The notes: a model not told the origin generated them from the sequence alone. 64,000 nucleotides of DNA from Planctomycetaceae bacterium (GCA_902629495.1 CACORA010000001.1:45224-109223), one strand, 5' to 3'. Positions 34,763 through 48,268 are shown, numbered from the stretch's first letter. A program made the numbers and translations.

Positions 34763-35791
34763 ATGCCTGCCGACCACACCTTCCCCGATACGAATGACGC
34801 GATGTTGAAACCGATGCGACTCATTGTCATGGGAACAGGTCCGTTTGCTCTCCCCATGTTCAATGCACTGCTGGCCTCTCGACACGAAGTCCTCACGGTC
34901 ATCACTCGACCACCCCGTGGCACGTCCGGACGTCGATTGCCAAAAAATCCAATGCGAGAAGAAAGTGTGGCAAAGCATGTCCCCGTACTCGCGCCAGACG
35001 ATGTGAATCATCCCGAAAGCATCGAAGCGTTACGCAGTGCTGCACCTGATCTATTCGTCGTATGCGATTATGGTCAAATTTTATCAGCAGATGCCCTTGG
35101 CTGTGCATCTTTAGGTGGCATCAATCTCCACGGATCGCTTCTTCCTCGCCATCGTGGAGCGTCTCCCATTCAGTGGGCACTCCTTGAGGGTGATCCACTA
35201 ACGGGTATCAGTGTCATCCACATGACACCATCCCTTGATGCCGGGGCTGTCATCACAGCGAATGCAACACCAATCGGACGCAAAGAGACTGCCGTCAGTC
35301 TTGAAAAAAGACTCTCTCTTATGGGGGCTGATGGAGTACTTGAAGCGATTGACCGATTGCAAGCAGCACAATCGTCTGGGCTTCTTCGTGATGGGCAGTC
35401 GTTTGGACTACCTCAGGATGAGTCGAAAGCCACTCGTGCACCAAGACTATCAAAATCCAATGGAATCATTGACTGGTCCCTCTCAGCAACTTCCATTGAA
35501 CGAATGAGACGGGCTCTTGAGCCATGGCCACGCACGGCGACTATCTTCCGGCATGCTGATCAGCCAAAACGACTAGTCATTGAAGACTGTGCGGTCCTTG
35601 AAACAGACTTGAACTTGAACCAAAAGCCACCTGGCACAGTTCTGAGAGCCGATGAACGTGGAATTGCTGTAGCATGCGGGGAGAAATCTGTTCTCGCTAT
35701 TCTTCAGGTTATTCCGGAAGGAAAACGAAGTATGTTAGCTGCTGATTTTCTTCGAGGGAACGCCATCCACATCAACTCCGTACTGGGGTAA
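34763..35791 (+). CDS. fmt: Methionyl-tRNA formyltransferase
   Basis: 342 residues from ATG 34763, next to the def stop (the frame opens at 34688; ATGs at 34802 and 34814 are alternatives and no strong ribosome site decides). The N-terminal Rossmann domain begins MRLIVMGTGPFALP. The catalytic block reads INLHGSLLPRHRGASPIQWALLEGD (Asn, His), and HMTPSLDAGAVI has the catalytic Asp. The C-terminal part holds an OB-like tRNA-binding domain. It adds formyl from 10-formyl-THF to initiator Met-tRNA. Confidence 0.93.
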   Translation: MPADHTFPDTNDAMLKPMRLIVMGTGPFALPMFNALLASRHEVLTVITRPPRGTSGRRLPKNPMREESVAKHVPVLAPDDVNHPESIEALRSAAPDLFVVCDYGQILSADALGCASLGGINLHGSLLPRHRGASPIQWALLEGDPLTGISVIHMTPSLDAGAVITANATPIGRKETAVSLEKRLSLMGADGVLEAIDRLQAAQSSGLLRDGQSFGLPQDESKATRAPRLSKSNGIIDWSLSATSIERMRRALEPWPRTATIFRHADQPKRLVIEDCAVLETDLNLNQKPPGTVLRADERGIAVACGEKSVLAILQVIPEGKRSMLAADFLRGNAIHINSVLG

Positions 35792-35801
35792 ACTCTTTTC
35801 T

Positions 35802-37283
35802 ATGAAACACCTTTGGATTGAAACTGTTGGCTGCCAGATGAATGTGCTCGATAGTGAGCTTGTTGTCGCGGCGCTTCGTCGTCAGGGCTGGGAAATGTCA
35901 GACAGCGCATCGGATGCTGATGCTGTCTTCTATAACACCTGTTCTGTGCGACAGCACGCCGAAGACAAGATCTATTCTGCACTTGGTCGCATCCGAAACC
36001 AAAAAAAGAAACGACCGGATTTGATCGTGGGTGTGCTGGGCTGCATGGCCCAAAAAGATCAGGCACTTATACGGGCGCGTGCTCCATGGGTCGATCTTGT
36101 CGTAGGCCCTGGCCAACTGCATCGCATACCAAAACTTGTCGAACTTATTCTCGCAGGCAAGGGACCTCAAATCGAAGTCAGTCTTGATCGAAAAGCAGGA
36201 TCACGAACTGCGGTGGCTGAGAGCTTTGAAAGCTATGACCCGGATCGTGATCCGTCTATGCGTCCTACTCCATTTCAGGCTTTCATCCGAACCCAAACGG
36301 GCTGCGATAAGTTTTGTGCCTTCTGTGTGGTGCCACGCGTCCGCGGCCCGGAGCAGGCACGGCCGCCTGCAGCCATTCTCGCAGAAGCCAAAAAACTTGT
36401 TGCGGAGGGATGCCGTGAAATCACTCTCATTGGTCAAACTGTCAATAGTTATCGATGGTCCGATGGAGGAAAAACAACTCGTTTTGCAGATGTTCTAACA
36501 ATGCTTGACGCAATTGACGGCCTCGATCGCATAAAGTTTGTAACAAACTATCCAAAAGATATGACTCCTGATCTCATTGCTGCTGTCCGTGATCTTCCGA
36601 AAGTCTGCCACTACCTCCATGTACCTGCTCAGCATGGCTCTGACGCTGTTCTCAAACGCATGAAACGGGGGTATACCATCGGAGAATACATGGACATGCT
36701 TTACCGAGTTCGCGATGAACTTCCCCATGCTGCGGTCACCAGTGACTTTATCGTTGGCTTCTGCGGCGAGACTGACGCTGAGTTTCAGACCACTTTGGAT
36801 CTCGTGCAATCTGCTGACTTTAAGAATTCATTCATCTTCAAATACAGCCCACGGCCCAAAACAAAAGCTTTTGAAAGACAGTTGGATGATGTGCCCGAAG
36901 CAGTTAAAAAAGAACGAAATAACACGTTGCTTGCTGCACAGGCCGAAGTCAGCCTCAAAAGCAACAAACGATTTATTGGCTCCCGGCAACAAGTTCTTGT
37001 CGAAGGATTGTCAACCAGAGATTCAAGACGTGACGTTGATCCCGGACCTGATGGAAGTGCACAGCTGACAGGACGAACCATGTGTGATCGGATTGTTGTA
37101 TTCGATGCCCCACTCCGATTGATTGGACGCCTGGTCGATGTGGACATTGAGTCTGCCGGAGCGTGGTCATTATCTGGGACTATTCCTGACGGCGTTGCTG
37201 ATGCGATGCCCCTTGATTCATTACAATTCTCGCATGAAAAAGAATCTGAGACATATAATCTTCATACAATAAAACTGCCTTAG
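35802..37283 (+). CDS. miaB: tRNA-2-methylthio-N6-isopentenyladenosine synthase
   Basis: 493 residues. N-terminal UPF0004 domain with VGCQMNVLDSE and CSVRQHAEDK cysteines for the first Fe-S cluster and a later GCMAQ. Radical SAM domain with GCDKFCAFCVVPRVRG (CxxxCxxC). C-terminal TRAM-like domain. It adds a methylthio group at C2 of i6A37 in tRNA. It follows fmt by 10 bp and precedes glnE by 51 bp, part of one plus-strand run. Confidence 0.94.
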   Translation: MKHLWIETVGCQMNVLDSELVVAALRRQGWEMSDSASDADAVFYNTCSVRQHAEDKIYSALGRIRNQKKKRPDLIVGVLGCMAQKDQALIRARAPWVDLVVGPGQLHRIPKLVELILAGKGPQIEVSLDRKAGSRTAVAESFESYDPDRDPSMRPTPFQAFIRTQTGCDKFCAFCVVPRVRGPEQARPPAAILAEAKKLVAEGCREITLIGQTVNSYRWSDGGKTTRFADVLTMLDAIDGLDRIKFVTNYPKDMTPDLIAAVRDLPKVCHYLHVPAQHGSDAVLKRMKRGYTIGEYMDMLYRVRDELPHAAVTSDFIVGFCGETDAEFQTTLDLVQSADFKNSFIFKYSPRPKTKAFERQLDDVPEAVKKERNNTLLAAQAEVSLKSNKRFIGSRQQVLVEGLSTRDSRRDVDPGPDGSAQLTGRTMCDRIVVFDAPLRLIGRLVDVDIESAGAWSLSGTIPDGVADAMPLDSLQFSHEKESETYNLHTIKLP

Positions 37284-37334
37284 CAGAAAACCGTTTCCAT
37301 TGTACTTTTTCATTCAGGACACATCTCTTATCGC

Positions 37335-40300
37335 ATGTCCTCTGACCTATTGGATGCCCATCGGTTAATCGATGACCCTGACGCTGCTGTACTCTGGGGC
37401 AAACAGGCTGGTCTCAACGAACCATCTATTGCTCATCGTGCGATGGTGCACCTTGCACAGCAGGGCCTCACATTTGATCTCCTTACTTCCATTGCCACGC
37501 ACCTTCGAGAGATCCTTCCAAAAGTCAGTGCCCCAGACCGCGTTCTCACATCACTGGAACGGTTTTTTGTCGCTGTCCGAAGCCCACTTTCTGCTGGAAC
37601 ACTCTTTCAAAGAGATCCTCGCTCGCTCCTTATCTTAGCCCGTCTTTTTTCCGCGAGCCCCTACCTGACAGAAATTGTCATCCAGGATCCTCATGTCTGG
37701 GAGAAAATCCGTCTTGGGGATGGGAGACCTGAAAAAAAAGAGTTGATGGCAACAACACTCCTTCAAGAAATTGATCTCTTTTCAGACAACGCTGCGGCCA
37801 TGGACGCCCTTCGACGCTTCAAGAGACAGCACATCCTTCGGATTGCTTACGGAGACATTGTATTAAGCCAGCGCCTTGAGGTTGTCACCAGTCAGATTTC
37901 TCATCTTGCAGATTGTGTAATTGATGCAGCACTTCATGTTGCACTGAAAACGATTGGGCAACGATGTGATTTGCCTTCTTGCTTTGATGGTACTCCGGCC
38001 ACACTTACCGCAATTGCGCTCGGGAAACTCGGAGGCAGAGAACTGAACTACTCGAGTGATATCGACATGGTTTTCATTTGCTCTGGTGATGGCCTTATGA
38101 AAGGAGCAACACCCTATTCAACAGTAGAATTCTTTGAGCGAGTCATACAAGAATTTATTCATCTTGTCTCAGATGTGACTCCATTGGGGCATGCATACCG
38201 CGTTGATCTGCGTCTTCGTCCATTTGGCACCAACGGCCCACTTGTAATGACATCAGAGCAATTACTGCAGTATTATGACAAGGAAGGCAGAACCTGGGAA
38301 CGACAAGCTTGGGTAAAGGCTCGGTGTGTCGCTGGAGATTCGCACTTAGGTGCGTATGTACTCGATCAGCTACAGCCGTGGATTTATCGCCGCTTTCTGT
38401 CATCTGCAGACATTAATGGCATTAAGTCACTCAAGCGAGAGATTGAGTATCGTGCAAGTCAATCAGGCGGAGATGGATGCGATGTAAAGCATGGCCATGG
38501 CGGGATTCGTGACATCGAATTCACAATTCAGTTTCTGCAATTACTTAATGGAGGCACAACCTCCTCTATTCGAACTGGGAACACCCTAGAGGCCATTGGC
38601 CGACTGACTGAGACCGGAAGCCTCACTGATCAGGAGCGCGCGATACTGGAAAAAAATTACCGTTTACTTCGGACCGTCGAACATCGAATTCAGGTTCTCA
38701 ACGATATTCAGACACATCGACTCCCCCAAGACGGTACTGAAAGAGAACGGTTAGCAGCCGAACTTGGATTTGGTTCGGGTACCGCGGGGCGCACTACTAT
38801 GGAATCAGCCATTGAAGAAGCAACTCGCCTGAACCGAAAAATCCTTGACCATATTCTTCATGATGCTTTTCCAGGTGAGGAGAAACCAGAACCAGAAGTG
38901 GATTTGATTCTCAATCCTCAGTCAGATACGTCACTCATTAAAAACCTTATCAGCAAACATGGATTTCGTGATGCAGAGAGAACTCATCAATTACTTCATT
39001 CTTTGAGCGAGGAAGGCGATCGCTTTCTATCAAGCCATCGTTGTAGACATTTCCTTGCCGCGATCGCCCCAAGACTCCTCACAACCGTTGGAAAAACCCA
39101 CGACCCTGATACAACTCTTGCAAACCTTAATGCTATAGCAAACTCAATTGGTGGCAAAAGCATTCTTTGGGAATTGTTCAGCGCTTCACCGCCATCTCTG
39201 GATCTGATGATTCGTCTGTGTTCAACAAGCCCATTTCTATCACGGCTTCTTGTGAGCAATCCAGGCATGATTGATGAACTTGTCGACAGTTTACTTCTCG
39301 ATCATTTGCCGACCCAAGATTTTCTTAATGAGTATCTGTGTGATCTATGCAAAGGAGCAACTGGGATTCTTCCGATTCTCCAATCCTTTAAAGTCTCCCA
39401 GCAACTACGAGTTGGGATGCGTGATATTCTCGGACACTTTCACGTCGATGAGATTGCGCAAACGCTAACAGCTATTGCGGAAGCAACATTAAGAGTAACA
39501 CTTGCCCATGAAGAAACAAAACTTGTTGCGAGATTTGGGGAACCTGCAGGAGGAACAAACACGAATCCTAGGCAGCGGGCAGAAATGATCATTCTTGCGT
39601 TAGGAAAATTCGGCGGTCAAGAAATGAATTATGCAAGTGATCTTGATGTGGTCTTTGTTTATGACCAGGAAGGAGAAACATGTAAAACTGGTCAATCCGC
39701 AGCATTTGAAAATGCTACCTCACACGCACATTTTTTTAGTGAATTATCACAGAAGACAATGCGGACGCTCAATACGTTTACTCCACAAGGTCGTCTTTAT
39801 GAAACTGACTCACGACTGCGTCCAAGCGGGCGAAGTGGACCTGTGGCCATCTCGATTAAGGAATTTGGTCGCTACTTTCAAGATGACGGACCAGCCGCTA
39901 TCTGGGAACGGCAAGCCCTCACAAAAGCACGAATAATCTTTGGGGCAAAGCAGTCAAGGCACTTGATGCAAAGAATTATTGATGACGCAACATATGAACG
40001 AACATGGTCTAAGGAGGATATGCAGAGCATCTATAACATGAGGCATCAAATGGAAGAGAACACTGCACCACGAAACCTAAAACGTGGTCGCGGTGGGGTT
40101 GTAGATATTGAGTTCATTGCCCAAGCCCTGCAGCTTCGATACGGAAAGAATCAAAAGCATTTACGGGCAACCGGGACACATACTGCCCTCACTGAACTAC
40201 ATAACGCTGGCCACCTTTCTAAATCACAATTCTCTGATTTGTCATCTGCGTACGATTTCTTGCGTCTTATCGAAGGGCGATTACGACTCATTGACGCAAC

Positions 40301-40460
40301 TGCACGTCACGATTTTCCATCCAGCCCAGATGAGCAACGGAATCTTGCAGCCTTGCTCGGCTATCGAAGTGCTTCTGCACTATCGAGTGATGTACAAAGA
40401 ATTACTACGCAAACCCGCAACCATTTCGAATCCATTTTTTCAGAATCTCTGATTTCCTAA
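37335..40460 (+). CDS. glnE: Glutamine synthetase adenylyltransferase/deadenylase
   Basis: 1041 residues, a little longer than the usual ~950. Two nucleotidyltransferase domains: N-terminal deadenylylase with GKLGGRELNYSSDIDMVFI and C-terminal adenylyltransferase with GKFGGQEMNYASDLDVVFV, each with the two Asp metal ligands. Each is followed by its glutamine-synthetase-adenylyltransferase helical block, GGIRDIEFTIQFLQL and GRGGVVDIEFIAQALQL. It controls glutamine synthetase by adding or removing AMP, under PII and glutamine. No glnA or glnB nearby. Tail to tail with the VTT gene by 9 bp. Confidence 0.95.
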   Translation: MSSDLLDAHRLIDDPDAAVLWGKQAGLNEPSIAHRAMVHLAQQGLTFDLLTSIATHLREILPKVSAPDRVLTSLERFFVAVRSPLSAGTLFQRDPRSLLILARLFSASPYLTEIVIQDPHVWEKIRLGDGRPEKKELMATTLLQEIDLFSDNAAAMDALRRFKRQHILRIAYGDIVLSQRLEVVTSQISHLADCVIDAALHVALKTIGQRCDLPSCFDGTPATLTAIALGKLGGRELNYSSDIDMVFICSGDGLMKGATPYSTVEFFERVIQEFIHLVSDVTPLGHAYRVDLRLRPFGTNGPLVMTSEQLLQYYDKEGRTWERQAWVKARCVAGDSHLGAYVLDQLQPWIYRRFLSSADINGIKSLKREIEYRASQSGGDGCDVKHGHGGIRDIEFTIQFLQLLNGGTTSSIRTGNTLEAIGRLTETGSLTDQERAILEKNYRLLRTVEHRIQVLNDIQTHRLPQDGTERERLAAELGFGSGTAGRTTMESAIEEATRLNRKILDHILHDAFPGEEKPEPEVDLILNPQSDTSLIKNLISKHGFRDAERTHQLLHSLSEEGDRFLSSHRCRHFLAAIAPRLLTTVGKTHDPDTTLANLNAIANSIGGKSILWELFSASPPSLDLMIRLCSTSPFLSRLLVSNPGMIDELVDSLLLDHLPTQDFLNEYLCDLCKGATGILPILQSFKVSQQLRVGMRDILGHFHVDEIAQTLTAIAEATLRVTLAHEETKLVARFGEPAGGTNTNPRQRAEMIILALGKFGGQEMNYASDLDVVFVYDQEGETCKTGQSAAFENATSHAHFFSELSQKTMRTLNTFTPQGRLYETDSRLRPSGRSGPVAISIKEFGRYFQDDGPAAIWERQALTKARIIFGAKQSRHLMQRIIDDATYERTWSKEDMQSIYNMRHQMEENTAPRNLKRGRGGVVDIEFIAQALQLRYGKNQKHLRATGTHTALTELHNAGHLSKSQFSDLSSAYDFLRLIEGRLRLIDATARHDFPSSPDEQRNLAALLGYRSASALSSDVQRITTQTRNHFESIFSESLIS

Positions 40461-40469
40461 ACTCATCTG

Positions 40470-41126
40470 CTACCCCAACAACCAACCTGCAATAATAAAA
40501 CCTCCAATAAGCAGAACGCCGAACGCAAGCGTTATCCACTCAAGATAGGTGTTTAGAAAATCACGTGCTTGCTCACCAAAAAGTCTCATCACAAGAGCGA
40601 CTAAGAAGAAACGTCCTCCCCTCCCAAGAGCGGACGCCAGAACAAGAATAAACACTGGGACAGAACAAACTCCAGCTGCAATGGTAAATATTTTAAACGG
40701 TATCGGCGTAAATGCTGCAGAAAAAATTGCCCAGCCAGCATGCGATTGATACAGTTCCTCAACATATTGAAACTTTTCCTCAGTGAAACCAGGAACAAAT
40801 TGAAAGAAAAATGGAGCAAGAAAAGACCACAAAGCCCACCCAATGGCCCAACCAACAACACCTCCGGCAACACTGGACACCGTTGAGATAGCTGCAAAAA
40901 GAAAACTGCGAGCCGGACGAGCCACGGATAGAGCAATCTGAAGAACATCTGGAGGAATCGGAAAGAATGAACTCTCAGCAAATGAAATTACCGCAAGTGC
41001 TGAGAGGCCATATGGTGAATCAGACCATGAAAGAACCCAGTAATAGAGCCTACGAAGATATCCCTTTTTTCTCTCTGGACCGTCCGATGCCAAACGGCAC
41101 TCTTCTTGATGTACTGACTCATCCAT
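40470..41126 (-). CDS. VTT (YqaA-type) membrane protein
   Basis: 218 residues from ATG 41126; the frame is open to 41201. It is a polytopic membrane protein with the VTT pattern: SFAESSFFPIPPDVLQIALSVARP near residue 50, and FIPIPFKIFTIAAGV-like AAFTPIPFKIFTIAAGVCSVP later. Of the two DedA-like subgroups, it is closest to YqaA. Role as for other VTT proteins, in lipid handling. Confidence 0.75.
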   Translation of the reverse strand: MDESVHQEECRLASDGPERKKGYLRRLYYWVLSWSDSPYGLSALAVISFAESSFFPIPPDVLQIALSVARPARSFLFAAISTVSSVAGGVVGWAIGWALWSFLAPFFFQFVPGFTEEKFQYVEELYQSHAGWAIFSAAFTPIPFKIFTIAAGVCSVPVFILVLASALGRGGRFFLVALVMRLFGEQARDFLNTYLEWITLAFGVLLIGGFIIAGWLLG

Positions 41127-41232
41127 ACTGATTCTTTTATTGCATCTCGTGTTGAGGCATACATGTGACTGCTCTGAGCCAATCAACTCACTCATAAACA
41201 TAATCCATGTACTACGTTTTCTGATAGCGCAG

Positions 41233-41895
41233 TCATGTATTGATCTCTGAGGTACTCAACCGGAAGCGAAACCACAACCATGTTAGAGCGACAGGAACGA
41301 CTAACGACCAAACGAGGATCCACTGGAGCATATCGTTCTGCTGACCAAGCTTTCCAGTAAGAGTCCATGCAAATGCGATTGCAAGATTACTGCTCGCAGC
41401 AGCTACAGAAAATGTAACAAACGACATTCCAGCCTCTCCAGCCATGATTGCCGCTGCCTCAGCAATAAGTGGCAGTGGTCGCGTTATGGCCACGATAGTA
41501 GGGCCCAACCGCTGATGCCGTACTCCCAGACTCTTACGCGTTCCAGTATCTAGATGTCTGACAGCCTGTCCACCAACAATTGCTCCCAAGCCCCACCCAA
41601 GCATAGAACCGATTGTCATACCCAACCAACCGCACAATGTCCCACCGACAATACCAAGCTGTGCTCCGCCCAAGGTTGTCACCATGCTCGATGGCACAGG
41701 CAAAAGAATATCAACGGCCAGAATCCCCACCTCAGCAGCAGCAAGCACCGCTAGAGGAGGAGGAGGATCAAGCCATTGCTCAATCGCGTGATCAATTCTC
41801 TCACCGTACATCAGAAAAGGAACTAACGGAAAAGCAATGGCAATGCATGTGAGTGTGAACACAACATAATACGAACGTGGTATAGATCTCAACAC
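41233..41895 (-). CDS. VTT domain membrane protein
   Basis: 220 residues, five or so hydrophobic helices, with a VTT-type block (AAEVGILAVDILLPVPSSMVTTLGG, acidic residues in a membrane helix) and GATLCGWLGMTIGS-like GGTLCGWLGMTIGSMLGWGLG. The C-terminal RPLPLIAEAAAIMAGEAGMSF matches the second VTT motif. It lies beside another VTT gene, on the same strand, 106 bp apart. More divergent than the first two. Confidence 0.65.
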   Translation of the reverse strand: MLRSIPRSYYVVFTLTCIAIAFPLVPFLMYGERIDHAIEQWLDPPPPLAVLAAAEVGILAVDILLPVPSSMVTTLGGAQLGIVGGTLCGWLGMTIGSMLGWGLGAIVGGQAVRHLDTGTRKSLGVRHQRLGPTIVAITRPLPLIAEAAAIMAGEAGMSFVTFSVAAASSNLAIAFAWTLTGKLGQQNDMLQWILVWSLVVPVALTWLWFRFRLSTSEINT

Positions 41896-41977
41896 GTCAA
41901 TGGCTCCTCATCATGTCGATACCGTTGTGGGTCATGAAAAGAGACCTCTTGTCCACCATGGAATTTTTAGGAATACA

Positions 41978-42895
41978 TTAGCGCTGTGTACTGTGATCTT
42001 GATTCACAATGTCGATCCCGACGGATGTACTCCACGCTCCCAACAACTGACGAAAGATGCGCCCCGGTTGTCCGTTTGCTATCAACACATCATCAACACG
42101 CGTTACCGGAAGAATGCAACTTGGAGTACTGGTGAGAAATATTTCATCCGCTTTCAAAAGGTCTCGCATTGATAGAGATTGCTCTTTCCAACGAATTCCC
42201 TCGGCCATCGCAAGACGTCGCGTGAAGCCTAAACTCACCCCAGAAAGAGCGTCTGTCGGCGGAGGTGTAACAACGCCCCCATCGCGGACAATCGCAATAT
42301 TCGACGTCGATGTTTCACTGACACGGCCATCTGGATGGCATAGAACAGCGCGAGAACCAGTTGCCTTCCTGTTCGCTTCATGGTCTGCAAGATAGTAGTG
42401 CAACCTACTCCGATGTTTGACCCGAATTGGCCAACTCTCTTCAGGAATCTGCTGGATCGAGACACTCTGCAACGTAACTCCTGAAACATAAGCATTCCTC
42501 CAGAGGCTGAATGCTAAGGGAAACGAATGAACTGCCACCCGCGGTTGGCTGGCCTCTCCCTCATGTTGTGCTGGCAGGTTACCCGGCGTGACAAAGATAC
42601 TCACTCCGAGATCACCACCATCAATCTGGTCATAGTTTAAGTGAGCAACTTCCGCTGCAGCATTCATCACATCATCTATTGAAAATTCTAGATGAATCCC
42701 AACAACACCAAGTGATTCCGATAACCGCTCACCATGTATTTTCGGGAGGAAAAGCTCTCCACCAAATGTTCGAAGTTGCTCGGTGACGGTAGCGCCAAAT
42801 ACAAAACCGGAATCCCCAACGGGAATCGCCAATGATTCCCGTGGAACAAAATGACCATTGAGCCATGCCCGATCACCCGAACGCATACCCTTCAT
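41978..42895 (-). CDS. Class IV aminotransferase (PLP)
   Basis: 305 residues with the fold-type IV pattern: WLNGHFVPRESLAIPVGDSGFVFGATVTEQLRTFGGELF in the N-domain, a Lys in IRVKHRSRLHYYLADHEA as the PLP-binding Lys, SETSTSNIAIV and the C-terminal DEIFLTSTPSCILPVTRVD. Members include D-alanine and branched-chain aminotransferases and aminodeoxychorismate lyase. The residues that separate these are not clear by eye, so only the family is called. It sits 25 bp downstream of tRNA-Ala. Confidence 0.82.
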   Translation of the reverse strand: MKGMRSGDRAWLNGHFVPRESLAIPVGDSGFVFGATVTEQLRTFGGELFLPKIHGERLSESLGVVGIHLEFSIDDVMNAAAEVAHLNYDQIDGGDLGVSIFVTPGNLPAQHEGEASQPRVAVHSFPLAFSLWRNAYVSGVTLQSVSIQQIPEESWPIRVKHRSRLHYYLADHEANRKATGSRAVLCHPDGRVSETSTSNIAIVRDGGVVTPPPTDALSGVSLGFTRRLAMAEGIRWKEQSLSMRDLLKADEIFLTSTPSCILPVTRVDDVLIANGQPGRIFRQLLGAWSTSVGIDIVNQDHSTQR

Positions 42896-42920
42896 CCAAG
42901 GCCCTCCGCACTCATGAAAA

Positions 42921-42993
42921 TGGAGGATAGGGGACTCGAACCCCTGACCTTCTGGCTGCCAGCCAGACGCTCTCCCAACTGAGCTAATCCCCC
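42921..42993 (-). tRNA. tRNA-Ala (anticodon GGC)
   Basis: Cloverleaf with acceptor GGGGGAT/ATCCTCC (one G-U), D-arm GCTC-AGTTGGGA-GAGC, anticodon stem TCTGG/CCAGA with loop CTGGCAG (anticodon GGC), variable loop AGGTC, and T-arm AGGGG-TTCGAGT-CCCCT. Discriminator A, no encoded CCA. A promoter-like pair lies just upstream (43009-43037). Confidence 0.97.
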
Positions 42994-43008
42994 GGATGAA
43001 CCTGGGAT

Positions 43009-43037
43009 ATCGGACGGGAGTGCAACAGGCCTGTCAA
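43009..43037 (-). promoter_or_regulatory. Candidate promoter of tRNA-Ala
   Basis: On the minus strand a perfect TTGACA (43037-43032), 17 bp and TCCGAT (43014-43009). The start would lie about 9 bp before the tRNA. The -10 is weak, three of six; the G/C-rich stretch after it resembles a stringent discriminator. Confidence 0.4.
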
Positions 43038-43165
43038 AGCAAATCTTTGACCACGTCAAAGTATCGGCATGGAGGTAGGATGTCAACGCAGGCTCACACG
43101 CAAAGAACCCTAACTAAGTTTTCCCGACTGGCATATCTGGCTCTTTCCAATCAGACTACTAGAAA

Positions 43166-43793
43166 ATGACAAATGAACAGTCTAGAAAAAATGAAGTAGG
43201 GGCTTTGCCATCAGAGAATCTCTGCGCAGGCATCACGGTCGCTTTGGCTGTGTATATCATCGGCCTTGTCCTTTCCATGTTGGCTAATACCAGCAGTGGA
43301 GGATCACCACTTATCGCAACCATAAAGAATCGGCTGTTTGTGCCGTGGATGGCACCCGCCTGGCTTGATCTTGGATTTGACTATCATCTCACGTACGGAC
43401 TCAATGAGGATGCTGATCACATTCTCCGCGTACAACCGTATTCCAATACGACATCTGCGACTTCAATTTCCCTGCCCGGCAATCGTAAAGGTGAGCAAGC
43501 AAATCGGTGGCGCCGACTAGCAAAAAGCATCGCCTCTTCATCAGATGAGCCTGATCGAGATTCAATTCTTCCAACATCGATAGGCTTGGGCCTGATGGAT
43601 GAGTTGAAAAGTAATGATGTTTTTGTACGAGTATTGAGGGCCCCTCTTCCAGAGAAATCACAGATCACTTTGCCGCTCTATGAAACTGCAGGTGTACGCG
43701 TACGGATGGTCGATGGAGTACCACAACTGATTCCTCAAAAACCCCAAGAGGAACTAGCCCCTGTCAAAACGTCATTCAAGAGGACACAAGACA

Positions 43794-43804
<11 letters not shown>
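43166..43804 (+). CDS. Membrane-anchored protein of unknown function (HTTM partner)
   Basis: 212 residues with one transmembrane helix at 20-40 (CAGITVALAVYIIGLVLSML). The rest is soluble: a conserved-looking WLDLGFDYHLTYGLNEDADHIL block and a C-terminal VRVRMVDGVPQLIPQKP. I do not recognise it. Its end overlaps the start of the HTTM gene by 11 bp, so both are probably made together. Confidence 0.6.
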
Positions 43805-47033
<3,229 letters not shown>

Positions 47034-47157
47034 CTCATAATTATAGAGCGATTGGGTTTTGACATGAAAAAATTAATGGGTATGGTTTCACCCGCAGAAC
47101 GCCTCTAATACCGCCTATAAGGACTGATCTCCCCGAAAAGTGGGCACGATGCCTTCG

Positions 47158-48183
47158 CTACGCAGCAACGGCACGAGCAAGCTGACCATTCACAGCTGCA
47201 ACGACATCAGCAACCTCGATACCCAGCATCGATTCTGTATCTGTCTTACGATCTTCCCATGACGGCCGGAGATGCTCCGGTGGCTCAACAGTCACGTGCT
47301 GCGACCCATAAGGACCATTCCGCGAGGCAGGGACAGGTCCAAACAGCCCCACGCACGGAGTGCCAAGGGCTGCTGCAAGATGAAGTGGACCAGTATCACC
47401 TGAGATACATAAGCGTGAAAGACGGCAGACTTCACCAAGATCTTGGAGAGATGTTGGAGGGGCCATTCTTGCCGCTCCTTCAGAAGCAGCCACTATTTTT
47501 TCTGCCATCACTCGCTCTTCACTACCACCCCACACGACAAGTGATTGCAAGCCATGGATTTTCTGAATGTTCCGGGCAACAGCAGCAAAGCGTTCGAGTG
47601 GCCAGAGTTTTGATGTCCAACCAGCCCCCGGATTCAACACAATAGGAGGACGTTGAAATTGCATCTCTTCAAGCCACGCCTGAACACGACTCCGACTGAC
47701 TGGCCATTCTGGCATTTGAAATTCGATTGACTCTGGACTAACCCCGAGTGGAGAAAGAAGCTCACAGTGGCGCTCAACAACATGACTGGCGAGTGGACGA
47801 ACTGATCGTGTGTAGGCCAACCACGACTGCTCCCTAGATTCTGGCTTCGAATAGCCGATTCGAATCCGAGCACCCGACAACATTGTTCCGACCATGCTTT
47901 TGAAAAGACCCTGCATGTCAAAGGTCACATCGGCGTTAAAAGAACGGACTTGCTGACGAAAGGCTGACACTGCCTTTGGAGATTTCAACCATCCCCTCTG
48001 AAGTCGAAAAAGGTGATCGATAGCAGGATGCCCTGCCAAGACATCTGCTGCTCGCCCTTCAACAGCCCAACCTATTTTCGCATCAGGAAAGAATCGCTTG
48101 AGCGCCACCACAGCAGGCAACGCATGGAGAACATCCCCTATTGCAGATAGTTTCACAATAACAATAGAGCGAGGCGCATGCAT
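47158..48183 (-). CDS. GT9 family glycosyltransferase (heptosyltransferase-like)
   Basis: 341 residues of GT-B fold with the GT9 pattern: IVKLSAIGDVLHALPAVVALKRFFP, VTFDMQGLFKSMVG, IVLNPGAGWTSKLWPLERFAAVA and the donor site CISGDTGPLHLAAALGTPCVGLFGPVPASRNGPYG. It is closest to lipopolysaccharide heptosyltransferase I/II, but planctomycete LPS cores vary and the donor cannot be read. It is likely peripheral on the inner membrane, building the LPS core. Confidence 0.87.
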   Translation of the reverse strand: MHAPRSIVIVKLSAIGDVLHALPAVVALKRFFPDAKIGWAVEGRAADVLAGHPAIDHLFRLQRGWLKSPKAVSAFRQQVRSFNADVTFDMQGLFKSMVGTMLSGARIRIGYSKPESREQSWLAYTRSVRPLASHVVERHCELLSPLGVSPESIEFQMPEWPVSRSRVQAWLEEMQFQRPPIVLNPGAGWTSKLWPLERFAAVARNIQKIHGLQSLVVWGGSEERVMAEKIVAASEGAARMAPPTSLQDLGEVCRLSRLCISGDTGPLHLAAALGTPCVGLFGPVPASRNGPYGSQHVTVEPPEHLRPSWEDRKTDTESMLGIEVADVVAAVNGQLARAVAA

Positions 48184-48268
48184 CTCTGAAAACCTAAAAA
48201 ATTGCCTTTGAAACCACCCATCTCACACGAAAACAGGTCTTCATGACAAGGCCATTTTGATCGGTGTT

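Noticed and set aside
42892..43086. A 64-codon minus-strand frame across the tRNA-Ala gene
   Set aside because: Its amino-acid pattern is the well-known artificial translation of tRNA-Ala; the cloverleaf fully explains the region.
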